Shown here: positions 43,805 to 52,106 of the stretch, piece after piece
Layout of the letters: every line of letters starts with the position of its first letter
Numbering within the stretch: the first letter of the stretch is position 1
Translations under genes and position numbers: made by a program
Notes under the pieces: model-generated
Told to the model about the DNA's origin: nothing
The model's database searches: none
Seen by the model: only the letters and a program-made list of their open reading frames with translations
DNA from: Nocardiopsis sp. FR4
GTDB lineage: Bacteria; Actinomycetota; Actinomycetes; Streptosporangiales; Streptosporangiaceae
Assembly (NCBI RefSeq): GCF_009830945.1
Contig: NZ_VWVV01000003.1
Location: 186,001-250,000 of the forward strand
Direction of reading: 5' to 3'
Length of the DNA: 64,000 bases

Positions 43805-45292
43805 TCAGTTTGTGCTGGCCGGGCGTGTGATGGGTGTGGTGAACATGGCGGCGGTGGCCTCAGCCGCAGCCTTGGCGACGTCGGGGAACACGGACTGGTA
43901 GGTGTCCTGGGTGAAGTGGGTGGTGGAGTGCCCCAGCTCGGCGGAGACCACCTTGACGTCCACCCCCGCCGCCAGCGCGGTGGACGCCGCCCCGTGGCGC
44001 AACCCGTGCAGCCCGATCGGCGGCAAACCGGCCGCGCGTGCGATGCGTGTGAACCAGTCGGTGATCTGCGCCGGGTGCCACCCCTGACCGTCCGTTTGGA
44101 CGAACACCAGCCCGCTGTCGGTCCAGTTGCCTCCTGCGGCGAGTTTGGCCTCCAGGGTGCGGCGCCGCCACCGCTTGAGCACGCGCGTGGTGGCCTGGTC
44201 CAGGGTGATGCTGCGCTCTCCGGCGTCGCTCTTGGGGGTGCAGGTGGTGGTCACCCATCCGACCTGGACTACCTGGGTGTTGATGTCGATCTGCCCGTCG
44301 GTCAACCGCACGTTCGTCCAGGGAAGCCCGACCGCCTCACCGCGCCGTAGCCCCTTGAAGGCGATGAGGTGGAAGATCGGGTAGAGCCACTCGTACTTGC
44401 GGGCGTGGGTCAGGAAGCGGTTGGTCTGCTCGGGTGTCCAGATCATCACCTCCCCGGGGATGGTGCCGTCCTTCTCCCACTGGGCGACCCGGTCTGCGGT
44501 CCACACCAGGGGCTTCTTGCGGGGGCAGGACGGTAGCCGGGCGTGGGAGGCAGCGTTGTAGGTCACCGTGGGCAGCTCCGGGCTGCGCACCGCGTCGGTC
44601 AGGGCACTGCGCAGGGTCGCGCGGATGCGGTGCTTGGTGGACAAAGACGTCACCCGCTGCCTCGTGACGCTGGCGCGCACCCGGGGGTCGGCGGACTCGC
44701 GGCACTCCAGCAGGCGCACGTTCTTGTCCTCGATGGCGTCGAACATCGCCTCGATGTGCCGGGACTGCAACCGGTCCAGGCGCAGGTGCCCCAGGTGGGG
44801 GGTGAGGTGGTTGCGGATGTGTCCGGCGTAGGAAGCGCGGGTGCTGTGGGCCAGGTCGGGTTTGTGCTCGAGCCACTCCTCCAGCCACGCGGCGACGGTG
44901 GGGGCCTCGGCGCGTACGTCCATGCCCTGGTTCAGGTACCGCTTGATGGTGTCGGGCGCAGGTAGGGGTTCGTGCTTTTTGAACGTGGACTGGATCAGGT
45001 CGGCGACCTGGACAAGCTGGTGCTCGTCCTGCCCGGCGGCTTCTAGAAGGGCTTTGATGTGGGCCAGCTCCTGCAGGGCCTCGTCCTGGGTTTCCAGCCC
45101 GGCCTTGCGCACCTGGCGGCGGCGCCCCTGGCTGGTGGGCGGCAGTTCGATCTGGTAGCCCCACCGCCCGTGGGTGGAACTCCAGGCCCCGTTGCGGCGG
45201 CGCAGGAGTGGGCACTTGGCTCCGAGGAGTTTGTGGGTTGCCTGGTCGCGGCACCCGCAGCGTTTGAACGTGGATCCTTCACGCACGGCCAT
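43805..45292 (-). CDS. Tyrosine recombinase (phage-type integrase)
   Basis: 495 residues from ATG 45292, with AGGAGG 6 bases upstream. Residue numbers from this start: first catalytic Arg in FKGLRRGEAV (about 316), HGLRHGAAS (His429, Arg432), LGHST (His455) and nucleophile Tyr465 (TQDTYQSVF). An N-terminal zinc-like segment (CGCRDQATHKLLGAKC) and SAM-like core-binding domain precede these. It likely recombines the element at tRNA-Lys. It overlaps the excisionase-like gene by 14 bases. Confidence 0.93.
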   Translation of the reverse strand: MAVREGSTFKRCGCRDQATHKLLGAKCPLLRRRNGAWSSTHGRWGYQIELPPTSQGRRRQVRKAGLETQDEALQELAHIKALLEAAGQDEHQLVQVADLIQSTFKKHEPLPAPDTIKRYLNQGMDVRAEAPTVAAWLEEWLEHKPDLAHSTRASYAGHIRNHLTPHLGHLRLDRLQSRHIEAMFDAIEDKNVRLLECRESADPRVRASVTRQRVTSLSTKHRIRATLRSALTDAVRSPELPTVTYNAASHARLPSCPRKKPLVWTADRVAQWEKDGTIPGEVMIWTPEQTNRFLTHARKYEWLYPIFHLIAFKGLRRGEAVGLPWTNVRLTDGQIDINTQVVQVGWVTTTCTPKSDAGERSITLDQATTRVLKRWRRRTLEAKLAAGGNWTDSGLVFVQTDGQGWHPAQITDWFTRIARAAGLPPIGLHGLRHGAASTALAAGVDVKVVSAELGHSTTHFTQDTYQSVFPDVAKAAAEATAAMFTTPITRPASTN

Positions 45293-45563
45293 GGTTGGCC
45301 TCCTGGTGTTCGTCATGGCGCGCACCGCATCCGCAGCACCCCGACAGGGTGGTGAGGTCGATCCCAAGGTGGGCAAGGATTCCCGCAGTCGGGATCTGCC
45401 AGGACCGCCCCACCCGGCGGGCGGGCACGGGGAACGTGCCTGCCTGGAGGTGACGGTAGGTGCTGGAGCGGCTCATCCCGAGCAGCCGCCCGGCGGTGAC
45501 CGGGTCCAATATCAGCGGCAAGGAGCTGACCTCGCCCAGCGTGACTGGAGGTTTCACGTCCAC
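45279..45563 (-). CDS. Excisionase-like helix-turn-helix protein
   Basis: 94 residues from GTG 45563 with GGGGAGGAG upstream. It has a MerR/excisionase-type DNA-binding helix-turn-helix (LDPVTAGRLLGMSRSSTYRHLQAGTFPVPARRVGRSWQIP), then a Cys/His-rich C-terminus (CCGCGARHDEHQ) that could bind a metal. The integrase follows in the same transcript. It probably directs excision. Confidence 0.82.
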   Translation of the reverse strand: MDVKPPVTLGEVSSLPLILDPVTAGRLLGMSRSSTYRHLQAGTFPVPARRVGRSWQIPTAGILAHLGIDLTTLSGCCGCGARHDEHQEANHGRA

Positions 45564-45895
45564 CTTGTCCACCTCCTCCCCGGTGTTGACGTGCGCGAAT
45601 GCGGTGCGCGACCCCGCATGGTGCGGGGCACCACGCATCCACGCTCGACCTCGTAGAGGTGGTCAAGCGGATTCATGACATGGGCCAACGGTTTTTTCCT
45701 CTACCTCGTATCCACCTCACCAGGCCTTTTGCCGACGGGGCTGGGCCAGGGCTCGCCGCCCGTGGGGCGCCGTGGGCCACGCTGCGGGCCGCAGACGCCG
45801 TTGGGGTACCCCGGGGCGGGGTTGGGCGGTGCGGGCCGCCGTGGCGCCCCACACCGCCCAGCCGGTTACCAGCCCTGTTCGGGCTCAGTGCCTGG
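45564..45895. other. Upstream control region of xis-int
   Basis: 332 bases. It contains TGGTGC-GGG-GCACCA (45619-45633), ACCTC-GTA-GAGGT (45648-45660) and a second ACCTCGTA at 45703-45710. On the minus strand TTGACC lies directly before the second palindrome, as if the operator overlaps the promoter spacer. No gene supported. Confidence 0.5.
45648..45660 (-). promoter_or_regulatory. Operator candidate in the xis-int promoter
   Basis: ACCTC-GTA-GAGGT follows a minus-strand TTGACC box. The half-site is repeated at 45703-45710. A repressor bound here would block integrase/excisionase expression. Confidence 0.4.
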
Positions 45896-46303
45896 TCAGT
45901 CGGGGCGCACGTGCCCGGTGTAGGCCAGCCAGGCCCGGTAGGCGGCCCGGGTGTGTTCGGGGATGGCCACCGCCCGGTACCGTCCCGCCCCGCGGGCGTG
46001 TTCGACCACGTAGTGCTCGCCCTCCCACGCCGGGATGCGGCCCAGCAGGGCGGCGACGTCGGCCACCTCGTCGAAGGCTTCGTCGTCGGTGTCGGTGTGC
46101 GGGAAGTAGACGACCTCCACCCGGGTATGCGGACCCACCGGCAATTCGGGGTTCAGCTCCAGGAAGTCAGCCAGGGCGCGGATGTCGTCGATGATGCGCC
46201 TGCGCAGGTCCGCGGATGCGGTGTCAGAGAAGCCCACAGGGCCAGGTGTCCTTTCACAGCGAGCGGTGGCAACGGCAGCCGGGTTGGGATTGGGCGCCCT
46301 CAT
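45896..46303 (-). CDS. Hypothetical protein coupled to the methyltransferase gene
   Basis: 135 residues; ATG 46303 overlaps the methyltransferase stop (ATGA). The C-terminal half (HTRVEVVYFPHTDTDDEAFDEVADVAALLGR.. HYVVEHARGAGRYRAVAIPEHTRAAYRAWLAY) looks like a compact soluble domain. I know no function. The coupling suggests a role with the methyltransferase pair. Confidence 0.65.
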   Translation of the reverse strand: MRAPNPNPAAVATARCERTPGPVGFSDTASADLRRRIIDDIRALADFLELNPELPVGPHTRVEVVYFPHTDTDDEAFDEVADVAALLGRIPAWEGEHYVVEHARGAGRYRAVAIPEHTRAAYRAWLAYTGHVRPD

Positions 46304-47265
46304 GCCGCAGCGCTCCCCTCTGTCGCGACCGGGGCGGGATTGGTGAACACCAGCGCGTCCTCGTGCTGGATCACGTGCACCGGCAGTCCCACCCTGCGCA
46401 GCCGTTTGGTCTCGATGAGCTGGAAGAACGAGGTCCGCGAAACCACCTCCCCCTCCTTGAGGGCGCACAACAGCGCCGCGCACCGATCGACCTGCACCAA
46501 CCCAGCCCGCCGTGCGGCGTCGGCCACCTGGCCGGGAAAGTCGACCAGGCGTCCGTCTTTGCGGTAGGGGCGGGTGGTCACCACGACCACCCCGCCCGGG
46601 GCCAGCAAGGGCTTGCAGGTGGCCATGATCCGGGTGAAGGAGGTGGCCAGCACGTGTGGGCGCTGGTAGGCGAGGTTGTCCGCGCGCCGGTCGCGGTCGC
46701 GGGAGTAGACGTGGGCGTGCTTCTCCACCGCCTCGGCGCCGTCCCTCCGGGAGCGGACCTGTCCGTGGGTCATGGATCCGTACGGGGGTGAGGTCAGCAC
46801 CAGCCGCACCTTCCCGGCCAGGGCGTCATCGGTCAGACCGGCCAGGGTGCGGGCGGCTTCGCCGGTGTGCACCCGGCCCTGGCCAACAGCGCCACGAGCT
46901 GCAGCTGCTTCGAGGTTCAACCTCGCGATGCTGGCCCATTTGGGTTCCAGCTCCGCTCCGATGGCGTTGCGTCCGAGGTGGACGGCTTCGACCAGGCTGG
47001 TGCCGATGCCACACATGGGGTCCAGAACCAGGTCGCCGGGACGGGTGTAGGTGCGAATGGCGTGGCGGGCGATGGCCGGGAGCATCTTGGCCGGGTGCTC
47101 CACCGACAGGCGCGAGTAGCGGGTGCCGCGCTGTTGGCGGGCCTGCTGCTGGCCGGTCAGCCACACCGACCACCCCGCACCGCGCGGCTGATTGGCGGGC
47201 TGGGCGGGGTGCTCGTGCGGGTGCGCGTCGTCGAACGACCCCTCCTGGTGGTTGTGCTGACTCAT
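46300..47265 (-). CDS. SAM-dependent DNA methyltransferase (N4/N6 type)
   Basis: 321 residues. SAM-binding motif DPMCGIGTSLVEA at about 82-94 and catalytic TSPPYGSM at about 158-165 are both present, placing it with amino-methyltransferases that act on adenine-N6 or cytosine-N4. No restriction enzyme gene is adjacent, so it may be an orphan or self-protection methylase of the element. It overlaps the next gene upstream by 4 bases and the one downstream by 4. Confidence 0.85.
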   Translation of the reverse strand: MSQHNHQEGSFDDAHPHEHPAQPANQPRGAGWSVWLTGQQQARQQRGTRYSRLSVEHPAKMLPAIARHAIRTYTRPGDLVLDPMCGIGTSLVEAVHLGRNAIGAELEPKWASIARLNLEAAAARGAVGQGRVHTGEAARTLAGLTDDALAGKVRLVLTSPPYGSMTHGQVRSRRDGAEAVEKHAHVYSRDRDRRADNLAYQRPHVLATSFTRIMATCKPLLAPGGVVVVTTRPYRKDGRLVDFPGQVADAARRAGLVQVDRCAALLCALKEGEVVSRTSFFQLIETKRLRRVGLPVHVIQHEDALVFTNPAPVATEGSAAA

Positions 47266-48008
47266 GCGCCCACCTCCCCAGGGGCGTCCGCGGTCACGGC
47301 GCGGCCCTTCTTCGAAACCCGAAAGACACTGACGTTCAGGTGTGCGGGTGAGGTGATGGAGGCAGCCGCATCAGCCACCGAGGCCGGCAATCCCGGCTCC
47401 GTCTCTTCCTCGTCGGGGTCGAAGCCCTCACCCTGGACGGGGATGGTGGCGCCGAGTCCGGCTTCGCAGATCGGCGCGGTGATCGCGATGACGTGCTGTA
47501 GGTAGACCAGGCCCGCGCAGGAGGCGGCCCGCACCAGCCCTGGGGCCGGGTCGACCACCTCGCCGTGCGGGGCGTGTCCCACGGCGGTGATGGCGGCGAT
47601 GATCCCGCCGGGGCGGGTGATGGTCGCGGCGAACAGCATCCGTGCCCGCAGCCGCCGCTCGCACCTCTGCCGTGCCTCATCGACCTCGGCGCTGACCGTC
47701 AAGGCCGTCAGATCGGCCCAGGCCACCTCCCGCTCCCCGTACGCCGGCCGGTGCGGGAAGGTGGGCGAGGCCACCTCGTAGGAGCGCCCCGCGGCTGCGG
47801 CCTGTTCGGCGACCAGGCTGGTGCCGGTCAGGTCCGCGACCACCGTGCCGGGGCGGGTGTACTCGGCCACCAAACGGCGGGCCAACCGGCGCGGCACCGG
47901 CACCAGGTCCCCGCCCGGGGGAGGTGGCTGGTGCGCGGTCGGCGCGCACAGCCAGACCGCCAGCGGCGGCCTGCCCATCCGGGTGGTGTCGTCGTGGATG
48001 TGGGTCAT
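47262..48008 (-). CDS. Degenerate methyltransferase-like protein
   Basis: 248 residues. RLVAEYTRPGTVVADLTGTSLVAEQAAAAGR aligns by eye with HAIRTYTRPGDLVLDPMCGIGTSLVEAVHLGR of its neighbour, so both seem to share ancestry. The SAM glycine motif is altered, and no (D/N/S)PPY motif is visible. It is probably not an independent enzyme. Translationally coupled to the active-looking methylase. Confidence 0.6.
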   Translation of the reverse strand: MTHIHDDTTRMGRPPLAVWLCAPTAHQPPPPGGDLVPVPRRLARRLVAEYTRPGTVVADLTGTSLVAEQAAAAGRSYEVASPTFPHRPAYGEREVAWADLTALTVSAEVDEARQRCERRLRARMLFAATITRPGGIIAAITAVGHAPHGEVVDPAPGLVRAASCAGLVYLQHVIAITAPICEAGLGATIPVQGEGFDPDEEETEPGLPASVADAAASITSPAHLNVSVFRVSKKGRAVTADAPGEVGA

Positions 48009-48116
48009 CAGGAGCCCCCTTCGTTGTTCTCGCCCTGATGAACCCCTAAGAAGACGCCCCTATAGCGGATGCGACACCGGCCTCGAAAAACCCCGGGGAA
48101 GAAGTCGGAGAATGCT

Positions 48117-48167
48117 GAAGGCCCGGGACCCGCACCAGCGCGGAGCTGGTGCGGGTCCCGGGCCTTC
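48117..48167 (-). terminator. 23-base perfect stem-loop
   Basis: Arms 48117-48139 and 48145-48167 pair perfectly around a 5-base loop, 22 bases downstream of the stop of the minus-strand gene at 48189. One of the strongest hairpins in the window. Confidence 0.85.
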
Positions 48168-48188
48168 ACCCGGTTGGCGTGGTGTGGG

Positions 48189-48557
48189 TCAGGTGCGCTT
48201 GCCCTTCAGGCGGCAGGGGCAGCCCGCCTGCTGCAGCATGTCCCGCACGAGCAGGGGCATGGGCAGGGCGATGATCATCGCGAGGTGGTCCAGCGGGGTG
48301 CCGTAGCAGCACCGGCCCGTGGCGCGGTCGTGAGTGGCCAGGTGGTGGCCGCACGGTCCGCAGATGGTTCCCGGGCCTCGCTCGTCGTGGTGGACCATGC
48401 CGGGCCACTGGCCGCGCACGTAGTAGATCTTCAGCAGGCGGCTGGTGCGGTTGACGATCCCGATCAGGGTCGCGCTCACGCACAGCCCGGTCAGGGTCAG
48501 GGCGTGCTCCCACTCCAGGCATCCGCGGTCGAACACGGTCCAGGCAACGTCGAACAT
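48189..48557 (-). CDS. Small membrane protein with a Cys-rich segment
   Basis: 122 residues from ATG 48557 with GGGGAG upstream. A hydrophobic stretch (ALTLTGLCVSATLIGIV), then TICGPCGHHLATH.. GRCCYG suggests a zinc-binding knuckle, then a second hydrophobic segment (LAMIIALPMPLLV). No family recognised. Confidence 0.65.
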   Translation of the reverse strand: MFDVAWTVFDRGCLEWEHALTLTGLCVSATLIGIVNRTSRLLKIYYVRGQWPGMVHHDERGPGTICGPCGHHLATHDRATGRCCYGTPLDHLAMIIALPMPLLVRDMLQQAGCPCRLKGKRT

Positions 48558-48585
48558 CGATACTCCCCTAGGGTATGTAGAAGGT

Positions 48586-48618
48586 GGGGGTGCGGGCTGT
48601 TCAGGTGCCCGCACCCCC
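48586..48618 (-). terminator. Hairpin after the double winged-helix gene
   Basis: GGGGGTGCGGGC pairs with GCCCGCACCCCC around a 9-base loop, just past the stop at 48629. Confidence 0.75.
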
Positions 48619-48628
48619 AGGTGGCGGG

Positions 48629-49390
48629 TCAGGCGGGGTGCTTGGCCGAGCGGTAGCGGCGGGGCTTGTCACAGGTCTGCACCGCCCGCTCCTCCTTGGC
48701 CAGGCGGGCGAGGTTGTTCTGGATGGCCCCGATGGAGCGGCCCTGGAGCAGGTGGCTGATCTCGGTCGCGGTGAACTCCTCACCCGGGTCCGCGTCCAAG
48801 ATGGCCTTGACCATCAGCTTCAGCTCGCCCGGCGCGAGTCGTGTACTCCCGCTGACCGGGTTGAGACCCTCCGCAGCAGTGACCCCGACGCGGGTGGCGG
48901 TCGCCGTGGCCGTGCCCCGAACGGCGGAGTCCGGCCGAGGCGAAGCGGGCGGCACCGGAACATCCGTGATGGGCGAACTCTGGTCCTCGGTCGCGGTCGC
49001 CTCGCCCACCGTGGCCTGCCCGGAGTCCGCCTCCGGAGAGGCCTCCTGTGTCACCGGGGCGGGAACGTCCACCTTGCAGGCCTCCTCCTCAGCCTGCTCT
49101 CCCGCCTGGGCCGAGGTTTCCTCCCCGGTGTTCGTGTTCGGGACGGTGGAGGCGTTGGCCTGCCAGGTGTCGGGCAGACGGCGACGCCCGTCGCGTCCGC
49201 CCGGAGTGCGCACCGCCAAACCGTCCTTCTCCAGGGCGGGCAGGTGCTTGCCCAGGGTGGACTTACCCACCCCCGCCCGCTCGGCCAGCTCGGTGACGGT
49301 GACGGGTTCAGTGGCCTCGGCCAGGACGGCCAGGACGAGGTCGCGGGTACGGGTAGCGGATCGGCGCGGAGCCGAGGTGGTCGTAGTCAT
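48629..49390 (-). CDS. Protein with two winged-helix-like DNA-binding domains
   Basis: 253 residues. An N-terminal MarR/ROK-like helix-turn-helix (PVTVTELAERAGVGKSTLGKHLPALEKDGLAVRT) and a C-terminal second one (EFTATEISHLLQGRSIGAIQNNLARLAKEERAVQ) flank a long acidic, Thr/Pro-rich linker of about 110 residues. The design suggests a regulator of element genes. No named family. Confidence 0.7.
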   Translation of the reverse strand: MTTTTSAPRRSATRTRDLVLAVLAEATEPVTVTELAERAGVGKSTLGKHLPALEKDGLAVRTPGGRDGRRRLPDTWQANASTVPNTNTGEETSAQAGEQAEEEACKVDVPAPVTQEASPEADSGQATVGEATATEDQSSPITDVPVPPASPRPDSAVRGTATATATRVGVTAAEGLNPVSGSTRLAPGELKLMVKAILDADPGEEFTATEISHLLQGRSIGAIQNNLARLAKEERAVQTCDKPRRYRSAKHPA

Positions 49391-49427
49391 GGCAGATGAA
49401 TCCCTTCGTAGAGCGGTGGTGTGGGTG

Positions 49428-49458
49428 GGGCCGCCCCGCCCCCGTGACAGGGCGGCCC
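49428..49458 (-). terminator. Hairpin after the gene ending at 49472
   Basis: GGGCCGCCC pairs with GGGCGGCCC. Nearly the same sequence occurs at 50207-50239. Confidence 0.7.
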
Positions 49459-49471
49459 GGTGAGGTGGCGG

Positions 49472-50146
49472 TTAGGGGCGGGTGCGGCGCAGGTGGGCCT
49501 CGATGGCCTCGCGTGTCCGGTGCGCGTTGGGGCCCGTCCCGAACTGGGTGCGCATGCTCGTGGGCCAGCCGGTGACGTGCCGGTCGCCGTCGCTGATCGT
49601 GATCAGGGACAACTCCCCGGTCTTCTCGTCGGTCGGGCTCTTGACGGTGACCGTGATGGTCGGGTGGTTTCGGTCCGTGTAGAAGTCCTGCACCATCCGA
49701 GTCACGGGGCTGGCGTAGTCACCGGGGCTGGCGTACCGGTCGTAGTAGTGCGGGGCGCCGGTCAGATCGAACCCGTGGCGCTGCATGGCCTGGCGCATCC
49801 GGGTGACGACGAACCCGGTTCCGGTGACGTCCTTGATGGTCTCGTCCATGCACTCCCAGACTGCGCAGTCAACATCGGGAACCAGCTCCTCCCAAGCCCG
49901 GTCCCCGTGCTCGCGGGTGTACACCCGCAGGTCGAACGCCAGGTCGTGGTAGCCGTACACGATGAAGGAGGTCTGGCTGGCGGGGTCGAGGGTGCGCGAG
50001 TGGGTGACGTAGTAGTCGCGCTGGCACAGGTCGGCGATGATCACCCCGCCGGGGCCGATCCTGTCCAGGGTGCGCAGCATGCGCGAGGTGATTTCAGCGG
50101 AGGCGAACCAGTCAGCGATCGTCACGTTGGGCACGTCCTTGAACAC
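49472..50146 (-). CDS. Hypothetical protein, 224 residues
   Basis: Starts MFKDVPNVTIADWF. The middle (RIGPGGVIIADLCQRDYYVTHSRTL) hints at a methyltransferase-like beta strand, without a clear SAM motif. The C-terminus (NHPTITVTVKSPTDEKTGELSLITISDGDRHVTGWPTSMRTQFGTGP) looks beta-rich. I do not recognise a family. It is flanked by hairpins on both sides. Confidence 0.65.
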   Translation of the reverse strand: MFKDVPNVTIADWFASAEITSRMLRTLDRIGPGGVIIADLCQRDYYVTHSRTLDPASQTSFIVYGYHDLAFDLRVYTREHGDRAWEELVPDVDCAVWECMDETIKDVTGTGFVVTRMRQAMQRHGFDLTGAPHYYDRYASPGDYASPVTRMVQDFYTDRNHPTITVTVKSPTDEKTGELSLITISDGDRHVTGWPTSMRTQFGTGPNAHRTREAIEAHLRRTRP

Positions 50147-50206
50147 GTGAAGTCCCTTTCTGTGGGCGCGCCGAACACAGCGCTCGGCGCAGAGGTATCG
50201 GGTGGT

Positions 50207-50239
50207 GGGGCCGCCCCGCCCCGGTGACGGGGCGGCCCC
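50207..50239 (-). terminator. Hairpin after the gene ending at 50249
   Basis: GGGGCCGCCCC pairs with GGGGCGGCCCC across an 11-base loop, near-identical to the hairpin at 49428-49458. Confidence 0.72.
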
Positions 50240-50248
50240 GGGTAGGCG

Positions 50249-50872
50249 CTAGCGGTCCTGGTTCAGGGCGCAGGTCACCGTGGAGGCGATCAGGCGGCTG
50301 GTCGCGAGGTGGGTGAGCGTGCCGCCGGTGCCCAGGGTCAGGTCGGCGATCGGCTGGGTGTCGTCATCCGGGTCGCTGGCGGTGATCCGTGTCGGTTCGA
50401 TGAAGCCGAAACTGACCGTCACCTGTGCCAGGCGGGTGCTTCCCGCCAGGGTGTAGTAGTCCGTCAGCTGGGGCAGCCCGCCGGTGGGCAGCTGGAAGGT
50501 GGGAGCGCTGGCCAGGTAGGCACCCGCCTCTGTCAGAGCGCGGCGCAGGGCGTGTACCTGGAGGTTCATCGCGCGGATCTCGGGCCATTCGGCCCGCCAG
50601 TCGCTGGCGATGTCGGTCAGGTCCCGGGCGAGGTCCTCGTCGGTGACTTCGTCCCCGTTCTCGGCGTGGTGCTCGGACACCTCGCCCAGCCCCTGGTAGC
50701 CGATGATGATCATCCGCCTGGGGTCGGTCGCGGCGCGTGGGCCGACCGCCTGCACCTGGTGGGTGTCCTCGTGCCAGGTCAGGCACGCACCCCTCCCGTG
50801 AACGCGCAGGTCCTCGATGTTCTCGCGGGTGACGATGACCCGCCGTGCTCCGTAGGGCATACTCGTGCTCAC
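50249..50872 (-). CDS. Hypothetical protein, 207 residues
   Basis: GTG start at 50872 with GGAG upstream (ATG 50860 is an alternative). It starts STSMPYGARRVIVTRENIED, and the middle part, ADWRAEWPEIRAMNLQVHALRRALTEAGAY-like, looks helical. The end holds beta segments. No family is recognised. Confidence 0.6.
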   Translation of the reverse strand: MSTSMPYGARRVIVTRENIEDLRVHGRGACLTWHEDTHQVQAVGPRAATDPRRMIIIGYQGLGEVSEHHAENGDEVTDEDLARDLTDIASDWRAEWPEIRAMNLQVHALRRALTEAGAYLASAPTFQLPTGGLPQLTDYYTLAGSTRLAQVTVSFGFIEPTRITASDPDDDTQPIADLTLGTGGTLTHLATSRLIASTVTCALNQDR

Positions 50873-50959
50873 AGCACACTCCACTTCGTTGGTGGTGTTG
50901 GGCCCGCGCCCAGCCGTTTTGGCTCCACACCTGTCCGGTGGGCGCGGGTGTTGCGGTGG

Positions 50960-50993
50960 GGCCGACTCGAAGGTTGCCTCCTTCGGGTCGGCC
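50960..50993 (-). terminator. Hairpin after the zinc-ribbon gene
   Basis: GGCCGACTCGAAGG pairs with CCTTCGGGTCGGCC (one mismatch) around a 6-base loop, ending 4 bases before the stop at 50997. Confidence 0.72.
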
Positions 50994-50996
50994 GCA

Positions 50997-51236
50997 TCAG
51001 GCCGGGCTGAGGACCGCCAGGGACACGAACACGACCGGCTGCAGGGGCCTGCGCACCTCCGGGTCGTTGGGGCTGGTGCTGTAGTCGGGGCACAGCTCCG
51101 ACCCGTCCTGGTGGCTGTAGTCGGGCCTGTTCCAGCTCAGGCCCCAGGCGGTGGGCGCGGTGTTGCGCACCTCCTCGGTGCAGTCGGGGCAGATCATGAC
51201 CGGGGCGCACTGCCTGCTCTTGGTTCGGTCAGACAT
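50997..51236 (-). CDS. Small Cys-containing hypothetical protein, 79 residues
   Basis: GGAGG ribosome site before ATG 51236. CAPVMICPDCTEEV near the start and a later Cys (SELCPDY) suggest a zinc ribbon. A hydrophobic C-terminus (VVFVSLAVLSPA) follows. No function known. Confidence 0.6.
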   Translation of the reverse strand: MSDRTKSRQCAPVMICPDCTEEVRNTAPTAWGLSWNRPDYSHQDGSELCPDYSTSPNDPEVRRPLQPVVFVSLAVLSPA

Positions 51237-51278
51237 CAGGTCCTCCGTTGTCGCTGTAGTAGCGGGATTGGCGCAGTT

Positions 51279-51587
51279 TCAGTTGGCCGCAACCGTGCGG
51301 TGGGCACGGAGCTGGAACAACAGGGCTCCGAGACCGGCTCGGTACCGAACCGCCAGGGCGTGGTCGTCCGCCGCCCTCTGGGACTCGGGGCTCTCGCCCT
51401 CGGTGCGGTGCAGGTGCATCGCCCGTCCCCGTGCGGCCAGCTCTCGGGTGATCGCCGCCTCGTAGTCACCGGCCACCTGTCGCGCCCGATGGGCACGCGC
51501 CCTATTGGCGAGGCCGGCCTGCGTGGGCGGCCTCGGCCGGGCGAATACCCGCCCGGCGATTACCGCCATTGCGCGCGTGGTGCGCAT
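51279..51587 (-). CDS. Small basic hypothetical protein, 102 residues
   Basis: Starts MRTTRAMAVIAGRVFAR. Rich in Arg/Ala and mostly helical by eye (RARAHRARQVAGDYEAAITRELAARGRAMHL). It is the first gene after the triple-repeat region and may be the leading gene of the small-gene series. Confidence 0.6.
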   Translation of the reverse strand: MRTTRAMAVIAGRVFARPRPPTQAGLANRARAHRARQVAGDYEAAITRELAARGRAMHLHRTEGESPESQRAADDHALAVRYRAGLGALLFQLRAHRTVAAN

Positions 51588-51639
51588 TCCTCAACCCCCT
51601 TGAATTCTCGGGTGTTTGTCGTTTGCGGTCCGAGGTTCA

Positions 51640-51900
51640 CTTGGTTGACCGGTGTTTGTCAACTCGCGTCGCGAACCTTTTTCCGCCCACCCCGGAAACG
51701 GCGCCCGTTTCGGGGCGGAACCCAAGGTGAGCTTGGGTGACGCGGGTTTGTCAACTCGTGTCGCGGGAAATTTTTCCCGCCCGCTCCGGAACCGTTGTTC
51801 CGCCCCGGGGAGCACGCCCATAGGAACTTGGTTGGCGGGGGGTTGTCAACTCGTGTCGCGGGTTTTCCGGGGAATCTTTTCGGCGCGCTCCCCTAGAGAG
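51640..51900. repeat. Three ~93-base degenerate direct repeats with core GTCAACTCGYGTCGCG
   Basis: The 16-base core occurs at 51658-51673, 51750-51765 and 51845-51860 (92 and 95 bases apart). Flanks are related too: TTGG..TGAC before the core and CCGCCC/CCGGAA after it. On the minus strand every core gives GAGTTGACA, a good -35 box, followed by AACC..CCAAG at constant distance. Could be tandem promoters, repressor sites or replication iterons. Confidence 0.75.
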
Positions 51901-52106
51901 GATCCGCGCACGCGCGCGTGGGGGGGCGAGGGCATGCCCGGGAGCAATCTGGGCGATCATGTTTTTCATCCCCGGCGCCGAATTGGGCGATCATCCGGGG
52001 CGCAAAGGGGCGCTTTCCATGGTTGATGGAGTAAGGAAAACAAAGCGACGGACGGGGACTGTGAGGGAGGGGAAGAAGGCAGGGAGAGGACAGGAGTACG
52101 CAGAAG

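Larger units (their letters stand above)
42640..45563. mobile_element. Left end of a tRNA-Lys-associated integrative element
   Basis: The 3' half of tRNA-Lys, then a broken gene, then an integrase and an overlapping excisionase-like gene transcribed towards the tRNA. This is the usual end of actinomycete integrative elements (AICE/ICE). A second copy of the tRNA 3' end (attR) is not seen anywhere to the right within the window, so the full extent is unknown; accessory-type genes run to at least 51.6 kb. Confidence 0.7.

Noticed and set aside
46300-48008. A classical restriction-modification pair
   Set aside because: The neighbour of the methylase is a degenerate methylase-like protein, not a recognisable endonuclease.
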